Shown in pieces: positions 1 to 10,905 of a stretch of DNA of 64,000 bases. The notes under the pieces are model-generated. The model made no database searches, was not told where the DNA came from, and worked only from the letters and a program-made list of their open reading frames with translations. The translations under genes were made by a program, and so were the position numbers. Origin of the DNA: Clusia tigrina (taxonomy: Eukaryota; Arthropoda; Insecta; Diptera; Clusiidae); NCBI GenBank assembly GCA_920105625.2, contig OV050032.1, forward strand, positions 127,579,829 to 127,643,828, written 5' to 3'. How positions within the stretch are numbered: the first letter of the stretch is position 1; each line of letters begins with the position of its first letter.

Positions 1-655
1 TCGAGAAGCTAAAAGAGATTATTAGCTCGCCACCGATCTTGGCGTGCCCCGATTTTGAGCAAATTTTTGTTGACCACAGATGCTAGCAATGAAGCATTTG
101 GGGCAGTGTTGTCACAACGGGAAGTCGGAAATGACCGACCAATAGAATTCGCAAGCAGAGTGCTTAGCGATACGAAGAAGAGATAATCCACAATAGAGAA
201 AGTATTTCTAGCAATAGTATGGGCTACGAAGAATTTTAGGGCATATCTGCTAGGTCGCCCATTTAAAGTATACACTGATCACCAGCTGTTGAGAGGCATA
301 GCCAATTTAAAATACCAAACGTCTAGGCTAGCCAGGTTCAGACACAAATTGTCTGAGTATGATTTTTAAATCACATACAAACCTGGGAAAAAGAATCTAA
401 ATGAGGATGCGCTCAGCAGATAGCAGTAGGCTAGGGCCAAAGCAAAGTCAGAGAAGGAGAGGCCGGGAGAAGTCAAGAGGATAACAGTGGTGCGACAGGA
501 GATGTGAATGATTCGGGTGGCAATGCCAATAAATGAACAGCCAGTAGTGTGGAGTGGCTGGAGGATGAAAAAGATATCCAGGCCGTGTTAAAAGATTTCC
601 ATGATTCGCCTCTAGGTGGACACCAGGGACTCTGGAAAACCTACGACAGTCGTGG
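1..655 (+). pseudogene. Ty3/gypsy pol fragment (RNase H to integrase zinc region)
   Basis: Broken conceptual reading on the plus strand. It begins inside the RT/RNase H connection (EKLKEIISSPPILA) and runs through the RNase H 'TTDASNEA' aspartate motif, 'GNDRPIEFASR', the tether 'KPGKKNLNEDALSR' near 385-420, and 'SSVEWLED...' then 'FHDSPLGGHQGLWKT' near 540-645, the start of the integrase HHCC region. The order and wording match the gypsy-1 pol at 12,868-14,667. The reading has several frameshifts and stops, for example after the DNA for 'LLTTD' and at 'ALSR'. It is cut by the window start, and homology stops abruptly near 650. The linker at 430-540 is closer to gypsy-2 (44,980-45,070) than to gypsy-1, so this is a third copy of the same family. 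Confidence 0.85.
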
Positions 656-2420
656 GTTAAAATATTAAACTAGAGGTAAAGTATATACACACATACATAC
701 GGCAGTTTAACCATGGAAATATGATGCGTAAGCGTTAACGCCGGGCACAAGCTTGATGGCGCCAACAACTGAACCGCTGGTGGAGGTAAGTATATATATG
801 TTTATATGTGTATTATATACAGAATGAATGTACGAAGGTATATTAAATAAGTAAGTATTCTAGTTGAGAGGAATAGGTATGTAAGTATAAGTAAGTATAT
901 AGTGACATACGATGAGAAATTGGGAATTTGCAGATATATACATACTGCAGCAGGATACATGTAAATATCATAGATTTTTCTGTTTATCGCTTAGGAAATT
1001 AGCTTGTGGGAATTTGAAACTAATATGTATGTACGAGTATATGCTGAAATAGAAGAATATATTTAGATTAGCATTACAATATTATGTAAAAATTGTAGCA
1101 ATTAATTATAAACAATAGATAGTGCCTTGAATGTTTGTATATAGCCATATACGAGCGGGTTATATGGGATATGAAACTACACTCGTTTATGGGTATATAT
1201 ACTCGTATACCAGGCGATAATGATAAATAATTAAAATACAGTACGTAATTGGATGCGATGAAAAATTGAGTCATACAATTCACAAAGTTTTGACATAAAT
1301 GGGTTTATCCCATATATTCTTGCTTATGACGGAGGGACAAATGGATATGCTCCGAATTGAAAAATTTTAAAAGATATGATATAAAAACAAAAATGATATT
1401 AAAGGAATTATGAAATATTTAAACAAAAAAAAGTTATAATAAGAAACCTATATATGAAGAAAAAATAAATATAGATGGAAACGAATTTAAACGAATTTTG
1501 GTTCTTAAAAATTTCACAAAATATGTACAGATTATTGCATATTAAATACGCATAGAAAAGTCATAATTTTAATGCATATTAAATATACATAGAAAAGTCA
1601 TAAATTTAAAAATTATAATTTGTGTAAAATGTTAAATCAAAAACAAAAGTAGTTTAGAAAATTAGAGTTGTTGAAATTAATTATTTAAAATCCAAATTTA
1701 TAATAAAACAAATGTAATAATCCAAAGAAAACAAAAATTATACTAAATAAGAAAATTATACCCAAGAGTATATATTTATTTAATTATTATATAATTTTGA
1801 AATTGATTTATAAACTTAACCTATGAAATGTTCGACTAAACTTAAATATAGAAAAAGATCAAACTAAAACGTTAACTAGAAAACTAAGAAATTTAGTATA
1901 AGTATTCATCTCTGATGATGTGAATCGAAACAGGAAGTTCCAGGAATAGCTGATATCTGAAGACGGTGGGGATGAATGGCGACTGATTTAATATTTCTCG
2001 AAACAGCATATGGCCGCAGTATTTTAACACGTCGTGGATGGGTTTACTGACAAGCAACGAATAAAAAAACAAGTCTCATTACGGAGTCATATTTTGCATA
2101 GGAAAATTTTATGTTACAATGTCCATCTAGTGTATCACAATCTCAACAGAATCGATTTTGACTAAGTTGAAGATGGGCAAAAGCTTAAGGAGGGTGACTG
2201 AAACCAAAACCACGTATAATAAGCGGAGTAAATTTGGCTCACGAAAGTCAAGTGCTTCATTAAAGTATCTAAATCTAAAGGATAAACATATGAAATATTA
2301 TTTGCAAATGAAATTGATTTATTAGAGGAAGACACAGAGACTGGTATCTGATCGGAGTACGCAAATTGCGTCTGTAGAGGAGTTTTCTTCTCGAAAACTT
2401 AGACGAGGGGTTCATAAGAA
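656..2420. other. Gene-free AT-rich stretch
   Basis: No convincing coding sequence was found on either strand. The DNA is very AT-rich with many short TA/ACATA runs (for example 680-710, 785-900, 1,180-1,215). The less AT-rich parts at 700-790 and 1,920-2,400 may be decayed transposon DNA, but I could not assign them. A 'tggcgccaac' string near 754 resembles a retroelement primer-binding site, but no flanking LTR was recognised. Confidence 0.6.
1536..1609. repeat. Two-copy 37-bp tandem repeat
   Basis: The unit starting 'gcatattaaatacgcatag' at 1,537 recurs at 1,574 with few changes ('gcatattaaatatacatag'), giving a period of 37 bp. It lies in AT-rich noncoding DNA. Confidence 0.7.
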
Positions 2421-3110
2421 GTGAGCTTCAAAGATTTCTCATATTTTATTTTTTTTATAGTTTTTAGTCTAAAATTTTGTAGACTAGTGTATTTAATGAA
2501 TATTTTTTCTTTGTATGTATTTCAGTTACATTCTTAATTTTAATATCTGCTATTTCAAATATTTATTCAGTTACTTTAATTTATTTTATTTGCTGCGAGA
2601 GCTAAAAATTTTACACACATTCACATCACATTCTTGTCACCAACTGCTCTTTTTATTTCTGTCAAAATTCTTCACGAACCTTCTATGAAAAAAATAGCAA
2701 CAAAAACTTTCAGTTATTTTATTTAAAGCAAAACATGCAAAAAGTATTTAAATCTTCTTCGCGAAGAAAAGTAACAATAAATTGTAAGGCAAATGAAACA
2801 ATAACAAAACAGCAGCCAGGAAGCCGTTAGTGCTGTTGCTAATGCAAGCATATAAGACGATGACCGTCAGTTCGACAGACGGAGGCAGCAAAACTATAAC
2901 AGTTATTATTTATTCAGAATTAGACTGATAAATGCATTTGAATGACAAGAAGTAATGTAAATATGTATGTTTTGAAACATATGCAATTATGTGAAGATGA
3001 TGATGAGGCTGCACTCCTGACCAGAGTGGGGATTTTGGAATTAAATGGGGATAAATCCGAATACCCATAAAAATGTTGTTTGGGTATAAAAACTCCCAAA
3101 CATTCACCCG
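2421..3110 (-). mobile_element. BEL/Pao LTR, copy A
   Basis: Reverse-strand LTR aligned by eye with the copies at 4,495-5,075, 10,360-10,905 and 38,864-39,415. Shared blocks include 'aaattttgtagactag', 'atttgctgcgagagctaaa', 'ttcttcgcgaagaaaagtaac' and the TATA-like 'gggtataaaaactcccaaac' (3,083-3,102). This copy carries about 135 bp extra (about 2,860-2,995) between 'gcatataaga' and 'gatgatgaggctgc' that the other three lack. Ends are approximate: on the minus strand a TG near 3,100 would start the LTR and a CA near 2,420 would end it. Confidence 0.75.
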
Positions 3111-3140
3111 GCCAAAAACCCTCGGTTTTTAATATGCAAG

Positions 3141-3530
3141 TTGATTTATGATTCTATAACTTCTGATGTGACTTCATTTATTGGAAAACGACATAATTTT
3201 GCTATTGTTCGTTTGATGTATTTTCCGTTGCAGTAGAGCGTAACAACTCGAACCAGACCATCTTGGCCCGAAAGCAATTCTTCTACTTTTGCGAGAGGCC
3301 ATTGATCAGGACCCTTGTTTTCATGGAGTAAAAGTACTACATCACCAACTTTAATAATTTTATTCCATTTGGGGCGTGATTGTAGTCGACACATGTACTC
3401 CTTTTGCCATCTTACCCAAAAGTGTTGTTTGAAGTGTTCGATTTGTTTCCAACGGTGAAGCCGATCGATGTTTGTGATCTCTGTTTATGATCAAAAAGTG
3501 CGCAGGTGTGAGCGAGTTACGATGTTGAAA
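3141..3530 (-). pseudogene. BEL/Pao integrase C-terminal fragment, copy A
   Basis: The open part (3,146-3,394) encodes the last 82 or so residues of a BEL integrase, from 'MCRLQSRPKWNKII' through 'GDVVLLLHENKGPDQW' and 'YCNGKYIKRTIAKLCR' to the stop just before LTR A. This is the small C-terminal domain that follows the catalytic core. Homology to the longer copies continues upstream to about 3,520 ('HFWVRWQKEY', 'RLHRWKQIEH') and then breaks off into a different LTR-like sequence, so only the 3' tip of this element survives. A short in-frame deletion removes the 'DN' of 'IIDNIKV'. Confidence 0.85.
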
Positions 3531-3534
3531 TGAA

Positions 3535-3870
3535 ATAACCTTTCCACTTCACAATCAGTTTTATATTCAACAAATTATTTTAAAGTACACGTATTTATAT
3601 CATAAAATATGCTTATTCTAAAGAAATGAATTTCATGAATTTACATTGAATTTTAGTTGGATGATTATTGCGAATTTAAATTGGTGATTTTACAAAGAAT
3701 TTGATGCTGGATTATTTTAAAGTGAATTTGAATCTAATGTTTTTAATGGGAATATGAATTGGATGATTTTACAGAGAATTTGATGTTGGTTGATTTTAAA
3801 GTGAATTTGATGTAGCTGCTGCTGTTGGTATTGATATTGTTGTTGTTGTTAGTGCGGATGTAACTCCTCC
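3535..3870 (-). mobile_element. Possible errantivirus-type partial LTR
   Basis: Read on the minus strand, a purine-rich tract 'aaggggggaggag' (about 3,860-3,872) is followed at once by 'agttacatccgcacta'. A polypurine tract followed by AGTTA is the layout of the 3' LTR start in gypsy-type errantiviruses. The next 330 bases are A/T-rich with a two-copy repeat of about 78 bp ('ggatgattttacagagaatttgatg' type units at about 3,680 and 3,757). They end at the BEL fragment near 3,530. No protein supports the call, so it stays tentative. Confidence 0.3.
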
Positions 3871-4494
3871 CCCCTTAGAGTAGCGCTATGGCCAGAGAGA
3901 GCTTGATGTGGTCGGAGCGATACTAGGTTCTGGTTGGAATATTGTTTCGATTCTGCCCATGCCGTTGGAGGTGCATCTCCTAGTGTCTTCATTTGAGAGT
4001 AAGCTGCTGATTCATGTTGATTTTTTTTTTGGTTCTTCTTGTTTTATGGAAATAGTGTAGTAGTCGGTGTTTTCTACTCTGGATTAAAATAAATTTGGGG
4101 TATACCCAGAATATTAAATGTTTGTTCTTATAAACAATTATGAATTATGGACCTCTTATTCCTAGTGATTTGAATTATTATATTGTGAATAATTATGAAT
4201 TTATATAATTCCTTTTTATACCAGTATATATACATTCCTTTAACAGATTTTGCTTTTTTTATTTTTTATTATTTATTTTTTGGTTTTGTATATATATATA
4301 TATATATGTGCGAATATTTAATTATTTTCAGCTTTATAAGCTCTATAGTGAATTGTCTTCTGGCTATGTCGCTGTACCAATATTCTGTCGGTACTCCTGT
4401 TTATAGGATGGGCTTAACTGAAGTACAATTTCTTATAATTTCATTAAGTTTTAGCGCACTTGCTATATATATTTTGTTTAACGTACTTATGAGA
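3871..4494. other. Unassigned stretch between LTR fragments
   Basis: No gene recognised. On the minus strand a short open reading ('LGDAPPTAWAESKQY...') runs into the polypurine tract at 3,870 and could be the tail of an element ORF, but it is too short to assign. 4,195-4,545 on the plus strand is open for 116 codons, but its composition is that of T-rich low-complexity DNA and it overlaps LTR B, so I do not call it a gene. A (TA)n run lies at about 4,287-4,308. Confidence 0.5.
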
Positions 4495-5075
4495 CGAGAA
4501 GTGAGCTTCATAGATTTCTCATATTTTTATTTTTATAGTTTTTAGTCTAAAATTTTGTAGACTAGTATATTTAATTTATATATTTTTTTTTTGGTGTGTA
4601 TTTCAGTTACATTCTTAATTTTAATATCCAAATTTCCAATATTCATTCAGTTACTTTAATTTATTTTTTTTTAATTACAATTTTTTATATTTGCTGCGAG
4701 AGCTAAAATTTTTACACAGTCACCTCACATTCTTGTCACCAACTGCTCTTTTTCCCTCTGTCAAAACTCGTCACGAACCTTCTATATAAAAAATAGCAAC
4801 AAAAACTTTCAGTCACTTTACTTAAAGCAAAACATGCAAAAAAAAAGTATTTAAATCTTCTTCGCGAAGAAAAGTAACAACAAATTGTAAGGCAAATGAA
4901 ACAATAACAAAACAGCAGCCAGGAAGCCGTTAGTGCTGTTGCTAATGCAAGCATATAAGATGGTGATGAGACTGCAGTGCTGACCAGAGTGGGGATTTTG
5001 GAATAAAATGGGGATAAATGCGAATACCCATAAAAATGTTGTTTGGATATAAAAACTCCCAAACATTCACCCGCA
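4495..5075 (-). mobile_element. BEL/Pao LTR, copy B (3' LTR of BEL copy 1)
   Basis: About 580 bp, reverse strand, immediately downstream of the integrase stop at 5,108. Shares the blocks of copies A, C and the spacer copy. Relative to copy C the sequence diverges just after the minus-strand 'agctcacttct' near 4,497, so the terminal few bases are missing or altered. The AT-rich end section (4,560-4,680) is longer and more diverged than in copy C, so the two LTRs flanking this element are not identical and the insertion is old. Confidence 0.8.
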
Positions 5076-5107
5076 AAAAACCCTCGGTTTTTAATATGCA
5101 AGTTGAT

Positions 5108-6358
5108 TTATGATTCTATAACATCTGGTGATGTGACTTCATTTATTGGTAAACGACATAATTTTGCTATTGGACGTTTGATGTATTTTCCGTTGCAGTA
5201 GAGCGTAACTACTCGAACCAAACCATCATGGCCCGGATGCAATTCTTCTACTTTTGCGAGAGGCCATTGACCAGGAACCTTTTTTTCATGTAGTAAAACA
5301 ACTATATCACCAACTTTAATGTTGTCGATGATTTTATTCCATTTGGGGCGTGATTGTAGTCGACACATGTACTCCTTTTGCCATCTTACCCAAAAGTGTT
5401 GTTTGAGATGTTCAATTTGTTTCCAATGGTGGAGTCGATCGATGTTTGCATCAATTAAATCTTCATCTGGGACGCAAACTGTTGGTTCCCCAATCAAAAA
5501 GTTCGCAGGTGTGAGAGCGTTGTGATCTTGGGGATCAGTTGACAGTGGACAAAGAGGCCTAGAGTTAAGTATGCTTTCAATTTGCGCGAGAAGCGTACTT
5601 AGTTCTTCATACGTGAGGAGGCGATCTTTAATTATTCGGCGTAAATGATGTTTTGTAGATTTTACCCCTGCTTCCCATAGTCCACCAAAATGAGGCGAAG
5701 CAGGAGGGATGAAGTGCCAATTCGTACCTTGATTGGCCAGTGTTTCAGCGAGATGCTCAGGAAGAGAAAGTTTATTTTGCTGGTAGATGACTTGTAGTTC
5801 TTTATTCGCGCCAACAAAATTTGTACCACAGTCAGAGTACAAGTCGGTACAAATTCCACGACGAGCAATAAAACGGCGGTAGGCTGCCAGAAATGCATCT
5901 ACAGTAACGCTGGTAACGGCTTCCAAAAGTATTGCCTTGGTGCACATACATAAAAAGAGACAAATATATCCCTTAGAGGTAGATGCCGTTCTCAAAGATG
6001 ATGTTTTAATGTTGATGGGACCGGCATAGTCTAGTCCACTATGCTTGAAGGCACGCGTTGGTTGAAGGCGTACTGCTGGCAGGTTACCCATTAACTGCTG
6101 GCAAGTTTGAGTTTTGTACTGGAGGCACACGATGCAATTTCGCTGGACCTGTTTTGCTAAGTCACGAGCAGAGACTATCCAATAATGTCGTGAAACATAA
6201 GACTGCATTAACAAAAGACTACCATGACAAGTCTTTTTATGTGCTTCTGAAAATATAAGAATGGAAATAGGATTCTTTTTAGTTAAAAGTATAGGATGCT
6301 TCATGTGGAATGGAATCTCAGCCTGAGATATGCGACCACCAACTCTTAAAATATCCAA
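5108..6358 (-). pseudogene. pol: BEL/Pao Pol: integrase, BEL copy 1
   Basis: Open stretch of 416 codons at the 3' end of a BEL/Pao Pol; integrase joins the element cDNA to host DNA. The order is as expected: an N-terminal zinc region (H near residue 43-46 and H near 58, then 'CIVCLQYK' Cys pair near residues 75-78), the rve core with 'SGLDYAGPI' (first catalytic D), 'TDLYSDCGTNFVGA' (second D) and the glutamate in 'FGGLWEAGVKSTKHHLRR', then 'ESILNSRPL' and the C-terminal 'VGDIVVLLHEKKVPGQWPLAKV' type fold. All three catalytic acidic residues are present. This stretch is intact, but upstream it is out of frame with the RNase H part (shift at about 6,421), so the full Pol cannot be read through. 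The stop sits about 30 bp before LTR B. Confidence 0.9.
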
Positions 6359-6420
6359 TTCATCTAAAAATGGTGATAACTTTAGAATTCGGCTGTTATT
6401 AGGAAGAGGTTTATTCGATT

Positions 6421-7094
6421 TTAGCAGCGTATTTCCTCACGAAATGTTATAGCTTGTGTAAGTCGAATTGAATGATTCCTTGCTCTTGTAAGCTCCCATG
6501 TTTTTAAAAAGTTTAAATTTATTTCTAACTTTTTTATTTTCTTTTTAAGTTGTCGAAATAACGAAAAATGTGTGCCATCACACGCGTCAATGTAGTGAAG
6601 CTGGAGTATTTCGTTATAAAATTTAGAAACCATAGTAAATGTTTACTAAAACCTTCAGGAAGTATACCGCGAAAAGCGCAATCTGCTGGGTTATCACCTG
6701 ATGGAACATATCTCCATTCGGTGACGTCGGAAATTTTATGAATTTGTGCCACCCTATTTGCTACGTAGACTTCCAACCGTCTGTGATAATTTTTGAGCCA
6801 CGCAAGAACGATGGTGCTATCCGTCCAGTACACGATTCGCCCAATATTGAAGTCGTTGTTTAATTTAATTTTAGCAACCAATTTTGCTAAAAGTGTAGCA
6901 GCACATAATTCCAGCCTGGAAATTGTTTCATTTTTTAAAGGTGCAACCTTTATTTTTGCCTGTAATAAATTTGTAATTGCCTCACCAGATTCGGTTATAA
7001 TTCGTGCGTATACCACAGCAGCGTAGGCAGTTTGTGATGCATCACTAAATCCGTGAAGGTAAATTGTTGATTTTGAGATATGTATCCTAGCCAT
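6421..7094 (-). pseudogene. pol: BEL/Pao Pol: RNase H region, BEL copy 1 (internally deleted)
   Basis: Encodes the RNase H-like domain of a BEL Pol: 'LHGFSDASQTAYAAVVY' (first Asp), 'ETISRLELCAATLLAKLV' (Glu), 'VYWTDSTIVLAWL' (Asp) and 'VPSGDNPADCAFRG' (last Asp). Compared with BEL copy 2 (12,245-12,867), about 150 bp are missing between the codons for 'KHLLW' and 'FLNFITKY' (junction near 6,632). A frame change near 6,534-6,633 and another at 6,421 ('REEIRC' then stop, against the integrase frame 'LKSNKPLPNNSRIL') disable it. The second frameshift is shared with copy 2. Confidence 0.85.
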
Positions 7095-7553
7095 CTAGGA
7101 ATTTAGATTTTTTCAAGCCACTTCAGAGTTGATCGAAAGTTTACCCATTCAGATGGGATTTCCTGTGGTAGTGTATCATCCCAATCGTGTTTTAATTTCC
7201 ACAGCTGGTGGAACATAATTTTTGCTTTGATAGCTGTGGGAGATAACCATTCTAGGGGATCAAATTATTTTGCTGCATTTGAAAGCAAAGTACGTTTAAT
7301 GACAGTATTAGAAAAAGTAAAATTTATTGTAAAACAAAACGAATCATTCGTAATATCCCAATAAAGACCAAGAGCTTTCGCCATGTTTGGTTGGTTTATT
7401 GTAAATAGGCCTTTCTTTTTACGATCTTCTCTGGAATATGATTAAGTAATCGTGAAGAGTTGGAATTCCATTTGCGAAGGTGAAATCCACCAGATTTCAA
7501 AAGTGAGCAAAGTTGTTGCTGTAATTGTCGAGCATCCTAAAATTAGCCGCTCC
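7095..7553 (-). pseudogene. BEL/Pao Pol: decayed RT thumb/connection, copy 1
   Basis: Lies between the RT and RNase H pieces. Translated pieces in shifting frames look like BEL connection sequence ('LCSLLKSGGFHLRKWNSNSSRLL', 'WDDTLPQEIPSEWVNFRS' type readings), but stops and frameshifts interrupt every frame. Position and partial readings support the call. Confidence 0.65.
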
Positions 7554-8153
7554 TTATATGACGTCATCAACATATGTGTCTGAGCGGAGTATTTTACTAG
7601 CTTGCGGAAAATTTTGCTCTTCATCTGCTGCGAGTTGTTGTAAGACTCTGATTGCCAAATATGGAGCTGATGTTGTACCATATGTCACTGTAAGTAAACT
7701 ATAAATGTTAATTTTGTTTGACGCCTCATCTCTCCAAAGTATACATTGTAAAGGCTGATGTTCTTTACAGACATTTATTTGTCTGAACATTTTCTCTAAA
7801 TCAGCTGTGAAAGCAATTCGATATCTCCTCCATCGAGATATAATTTTAGACAAATCATTTTGTAGTTCTGGACCAGCTGATAGATCTTCATTTATAGAAG
7901 TCTGAGGAGGTCTATGATTTCGGCCATCAAAAACAACACGCAATTTTGTTGTTGTGCTACTTTCTCTGAGCACACCGTGATGGTGAAAGAAATATGCATT
8001 TTTTGGTATGGCATGAGGGTACTCACCAAGTTTTACCATATGGTTAAGAGTTTCATACTCTGTCATAAACTTCTTGTATTCTCCAGCAAATTTTGGCGTG
8101 TTTTTAAAAGTGATTTCCAGCTGTTTTAACCGTTTTAGTGCATTGTAGTCCAT
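7554..8153 (-). pseudogene. pol: BEL/Pao Pol: reverse transcriptase, BEL copy 1
   Basis: 199 open codons of reverse transcriptase, which copies element RNA into cDNA. Visible motifs: 'YFFHHHGVLRESSTTTKLRVVFDG' (fingers, motif A region start), 'FTADLEKMFRQINV' (motif A with catalytic Asp), 'TYGTTSAPYLAIR' (motif B) and 'SDTYVDDVI' (motif C, the YVDD box). The reading stops right after YVDD, and the thumb continues in decayed form below 7,553. Upstream it is separated from the protease part by a degenerate 100 bp. The domain order and the H-rich 'YFFHHHGV' string are typical of BEL/Pao RT. Confidence 0.9.
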
Positions 8154-8246
8154 GTGGGAAAAAGAAGGAGGGGGTTTACCTTGTAGTAAACTTTTAAACA
8201 GTTAATGGACCGTATAGCGTCCTGTATCATCTCTACTGTGAGTTTC

Positions 8247-8573
8247 CTAAAACAATTTTTCACATAACAATTCTTCAGGTGTGAATTGTTTTTCATCGAA
8301 AAATTCCTCCTGTTCCCAAAACAGCCGTAATTGGTCTCCTAATGAACACAGATTAGCAGAAATTATTGTAGCAGGCAAATTTAATCTCGGAACACCAGAA
8401 ACCATATATCCAAAATAAGTTTCCTGAAAAAATAGACCATTTTCCAGTTTTTTCATTCCAGATAGTAATAGGTCACCATATACGTCATTTCCGAGAAGGA
8501 GATAAATTTTTTCTGCTAACAAGAAATTTTTGTCTGCAAGATGAATTTCTGGCAACCCTGAAACCATTTTCAA
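8247..8573 (-). pseudogene. BEL/Pao Pol: protease-to-RT linker, BEL copy 1
   Basis: 108 codons following the protease. The string 'IHLADKNF' and 'IYLLLGNDVYGDLLLSG' is the C-terminal half of the BEL aspartic protease fold (the ILLG-D-V-F-G-like motif). 'LGDQLRLFWEQEEFFDEKQFTPEELLCEKLF' is the linker that precedes RT in this superfamily. It is one frame off from the upstream protease reading (8,576-9,412), so a frameshift lies near 8,575. Confidence 0.8.
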
Positions 8574-8575
8574 AT

Positions 8576-9412
8576 TTAATTTGGGGGAACATATGACGAA
8601 ACTGAAGGTACAACAAGTGCATTGATTGTCAATTCAAATTGTTGTTTGTACGTGGAGTAGAGATTTATTTTTACCGATTTTTTGACCGTTATAGATTTAT
8701 TTCCTCCAATGCCACAAACATCGACATGCGTTTTTAGTGTCGGTATAGATAACAGCTGAGCTAGTTCCTCAGAAATAAAAGAAACTTGTGATCCCTGATC
8801 TAAAAGGGCTTTTACACTATAAAACGAGTCATTTACTTTTATAATTACCTTTACTGTGGCAAGTAAGGCTGGATTTATAAAATTAGTACTAATTTTGCTA
8901 TGAAGTGTACTTACAGATGTTGCAGTTGTAGGGGTAGATGTATTAGTTGGCAGAGCAAAAGTCTGGTTTGCTGTAGAATTAACTGTAAAATTAGCGGTAG
9001 AATTAGCTGTAGTTGCAGATATCGAAGAGTTGTTTCCGGAAAAGTATTCGTTGTGTACTACCGTGTGATGTGGCTCATTACAAGTTTGGCATACTGATTT
9101 TAACTTACAAGTAGCCTGTAGATGTCCAGATCGAAGGCAATTTCTGCACAACCGATGTTGATTAACAATGTTTTTCTTCTCTGCTGAAGATATCGTTGCA
9201 AATTTAAAACATCTGTATAATGGATGACGTTTATTGCAGCTCGGGCAGTTTTCATCTAACATTGTAGACATAGCTGTGTGGGCTCGTAGAGTTTTCGTTG
9301 GCTTACGACGATTCTCATAGTTTTTGTCTTTATTACTTTTGTGTGGGTTGAAATGGCTTTCATCTTGAACGCATTCAAGAGCCCGAAAAGTTGTTTCTAA
9401 AAAGACAAGCAT
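8576..9412 (-). pseudogene. BEL/Pao Gag zinc fingers and aspartic protease, BEL copy 1
   Basis: 278 codons. Residues about 55-120 hold three Cys/His clusters typical of BEL polyproteins ('CPSCNKRHPLYRCFKF', 'HRLCRNCLRSGHLQATC', 'CQTCNEPHHTVVH'), which bind element RNA. Then comes a Ser/Thr/Ala/Asn-rich spacer and a retropepsin-like protease with 'VKALLDQGSQVSFIS' as the active-site loop (D-x-G-S type). It is separated from the Gag part upstream by a stop and frameshift near 9,430. BEL elements normally encode all of this as one long ORF, so the element is defective. Confidence 0.88.
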
Positions 9413-9422
9413 TTCTTTTATG

Positions 9423-9470
9423 GGTGGTATCGTTGTATTAGCTTAATTTATCGGTGGTATCGTTGTATTA
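9423..9470. repeat. Short tandem duplication in BEL gag
   Basis: 'gggtggtatcgttgtattagc' and 'cggtggtatcgttgtattagc' lie about 29 bp apart at the end of the Gag reading. The duplication breaks the gag-pol frame. Confidence 0.7.
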
Positions 9471-10353
9471 GCCACTCCTTACGAGTTTGAACATCAAACT
9501 TTTGTGACGTCATGTAGACTAGGATCGAATCCCATGTAGTGGTATCAATTTTAAGTGCTTTAAGTTGAGCTAAGCCAATTCTGGTGGTATCAAGTAATTG
9601 TTTAACTGATTGCACATTACCTGACAGAGGCGGGATTGAAAGAAGGCGGTTAAGAATTTGATCGACAAGCTTCCTTTCGTTATGAAATCTCCTCTCGAGT
9701 GCTTCCCACGCAATATCGTAGCTAGAATCACCAGTTGGATATTCGTTGACAATCGAAAGAGGTGTACCAGTGCACGAGCTTTGTAGATATAAAAATTTTT
9801 GAATATTCGTAAGCGAGGGGCTGTGATGAACAAGCGATAAAAATGTGTCTCGATAAGGAATCCACTCGAGATAATCTCCAGAAAATGTCGGCAGGTTAAT
9901 TTTTGGCAGTCTGGCTCCAGCGATGAACGTTTCATTTCGGCTGCTTGTGGCGAAAGTACTGGAACGGACGGTTGGAGTCTGTGGAGAATCAAATTCAAAC
10001 ATTAGATCAAGTAAAGTTGTTTTTAATAAAATACGAGTATATATATCATAACATGTATAACTCACATCGGTACTTAGGTATGGCACATCTTTTTCAGCAA
10101 TCGAGTTTTCCCATTCGTTGAACATAACTTGGTCGTGGCCATCTTTGAACAAACGAAAGTTTTGTTCCAAATCCTCCAAAACGGTTTGTACATACCCCTT
10201 AGTTTTGGCTTCATTCGGTTTAGTAGCAAAAGAGGTATTTAAACGTTGAATATGCTTGTATACCTTTTTGTTCTTCAATTGCAGCATCAACTGACTCCAT
10301 TTTATTGTGAATTTGAGCACGAAATTCGATGCAACAAAATAGGTTATGTTCAT
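9448..10353 (-). pseudogene. gag: BEL/Pao Gag, BEL copy 1
   Basis: 301 open codons in the Gag position, just inside LTR C. It contains 'RLPKINLPTFSGDYLEWIPYRDTF' (residues about 148-170), 'LTNIQKFLYLQSSCTGTP' and 'AWEALERRFHNERKLVDQ', the conserved peptide order of BEL/Pao capsid. The likely natural start is the methionine of 'MESVDAAIEEQK' (near 10,304), which is in another frame; the first 30 or so residues of the open stretch read through untranslated leader. A frameshift near 10,260 therefore separates the true start from the body. The reading ends at 9,448, next to a repeated 'atcggtggtatcgttgtatta' pair (9,423-9,470). Confidence 0.85.
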
Positions 10354-10359
10354 AAGAAT

Positions 10360-10905
10360 TGAGCTTCAAAGATTTCTCATATTTTATTTTTTTTATAGTT
10401 TTTAGTCTAAAATTTTGTAGACTAGTCTATTTAATTAATATTTTTTCTCTGTAGGTATTTCAGTTACATTCTTAATTTTAATATCTGCTATTTCAAATAT
10501 TTATTCAGTTACTTTAATTTATTTTATTTGCTGCGAGAGCTAAAAATTTTACACACATTCACATCACATTCTTGTCACCAACTGCTCTTTTTATTTCTGT
10601 CAAAATTCTTCACGAACCTTCTATGAAAAAAATAGCAACAAAAACTTTCAGTCACTTTACTTAAAGCAAAACATGCAAAAAAAAAGTATTTAAATCTTCT
10701 TCGCGAAGAAAAGTAACAACAAATTGTAAGGCAAATGAAACAATAACAAAACAGCAGCCAGGAAGCCGTTAGTGCTGTTGCTAATGCAAGCATATAAGAT
10801 GGTGATGAGACTGCAGTGCTGACCAGAGTGGGGATTTTGGAATAAAATGGGGATAAATGCGAATACCCATAAAAATGTTGTTTGGGTATAAAAACTCCCA
10901 AACAT
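10360..10905 (-). mobile_element. BEL/Pao LTR, copy C (shared by two tandem BEL copies)
   Basis: About 545 bp. On the minus strand it follows an integrase stop (10,948) and precedes a Gag start (about 10,304), so it is at once the 3' LTR of BEL copy 2 and the 5' LTR of BEL copy 1. Its minus-strand start 'tgtttgggagtttttatacc' and end '...cttatgaaca' give TG...CA ends. A TATA-like 'tataaaaac' lies at 10,885-10,893 near its start. An unbroken 113-codon reading (10,575-10,916) occurs across the LTR; see the rejected list. Confidence 0.82.

Noticed and set aside
745..800. Possible primer-binding site 'tggcgccaac' and splice-like 'gtggaggtaagt'
   Set aside because: No LTR or gag nearby; a ten-base match is not enough.
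4195..4545. 116-codon ORF with many Tyr/Phe/Ile
   Set aside because: T-rich low-complexity DNA, runs into LTR B, no recognisable domain; membrane-like look is a composition effect.
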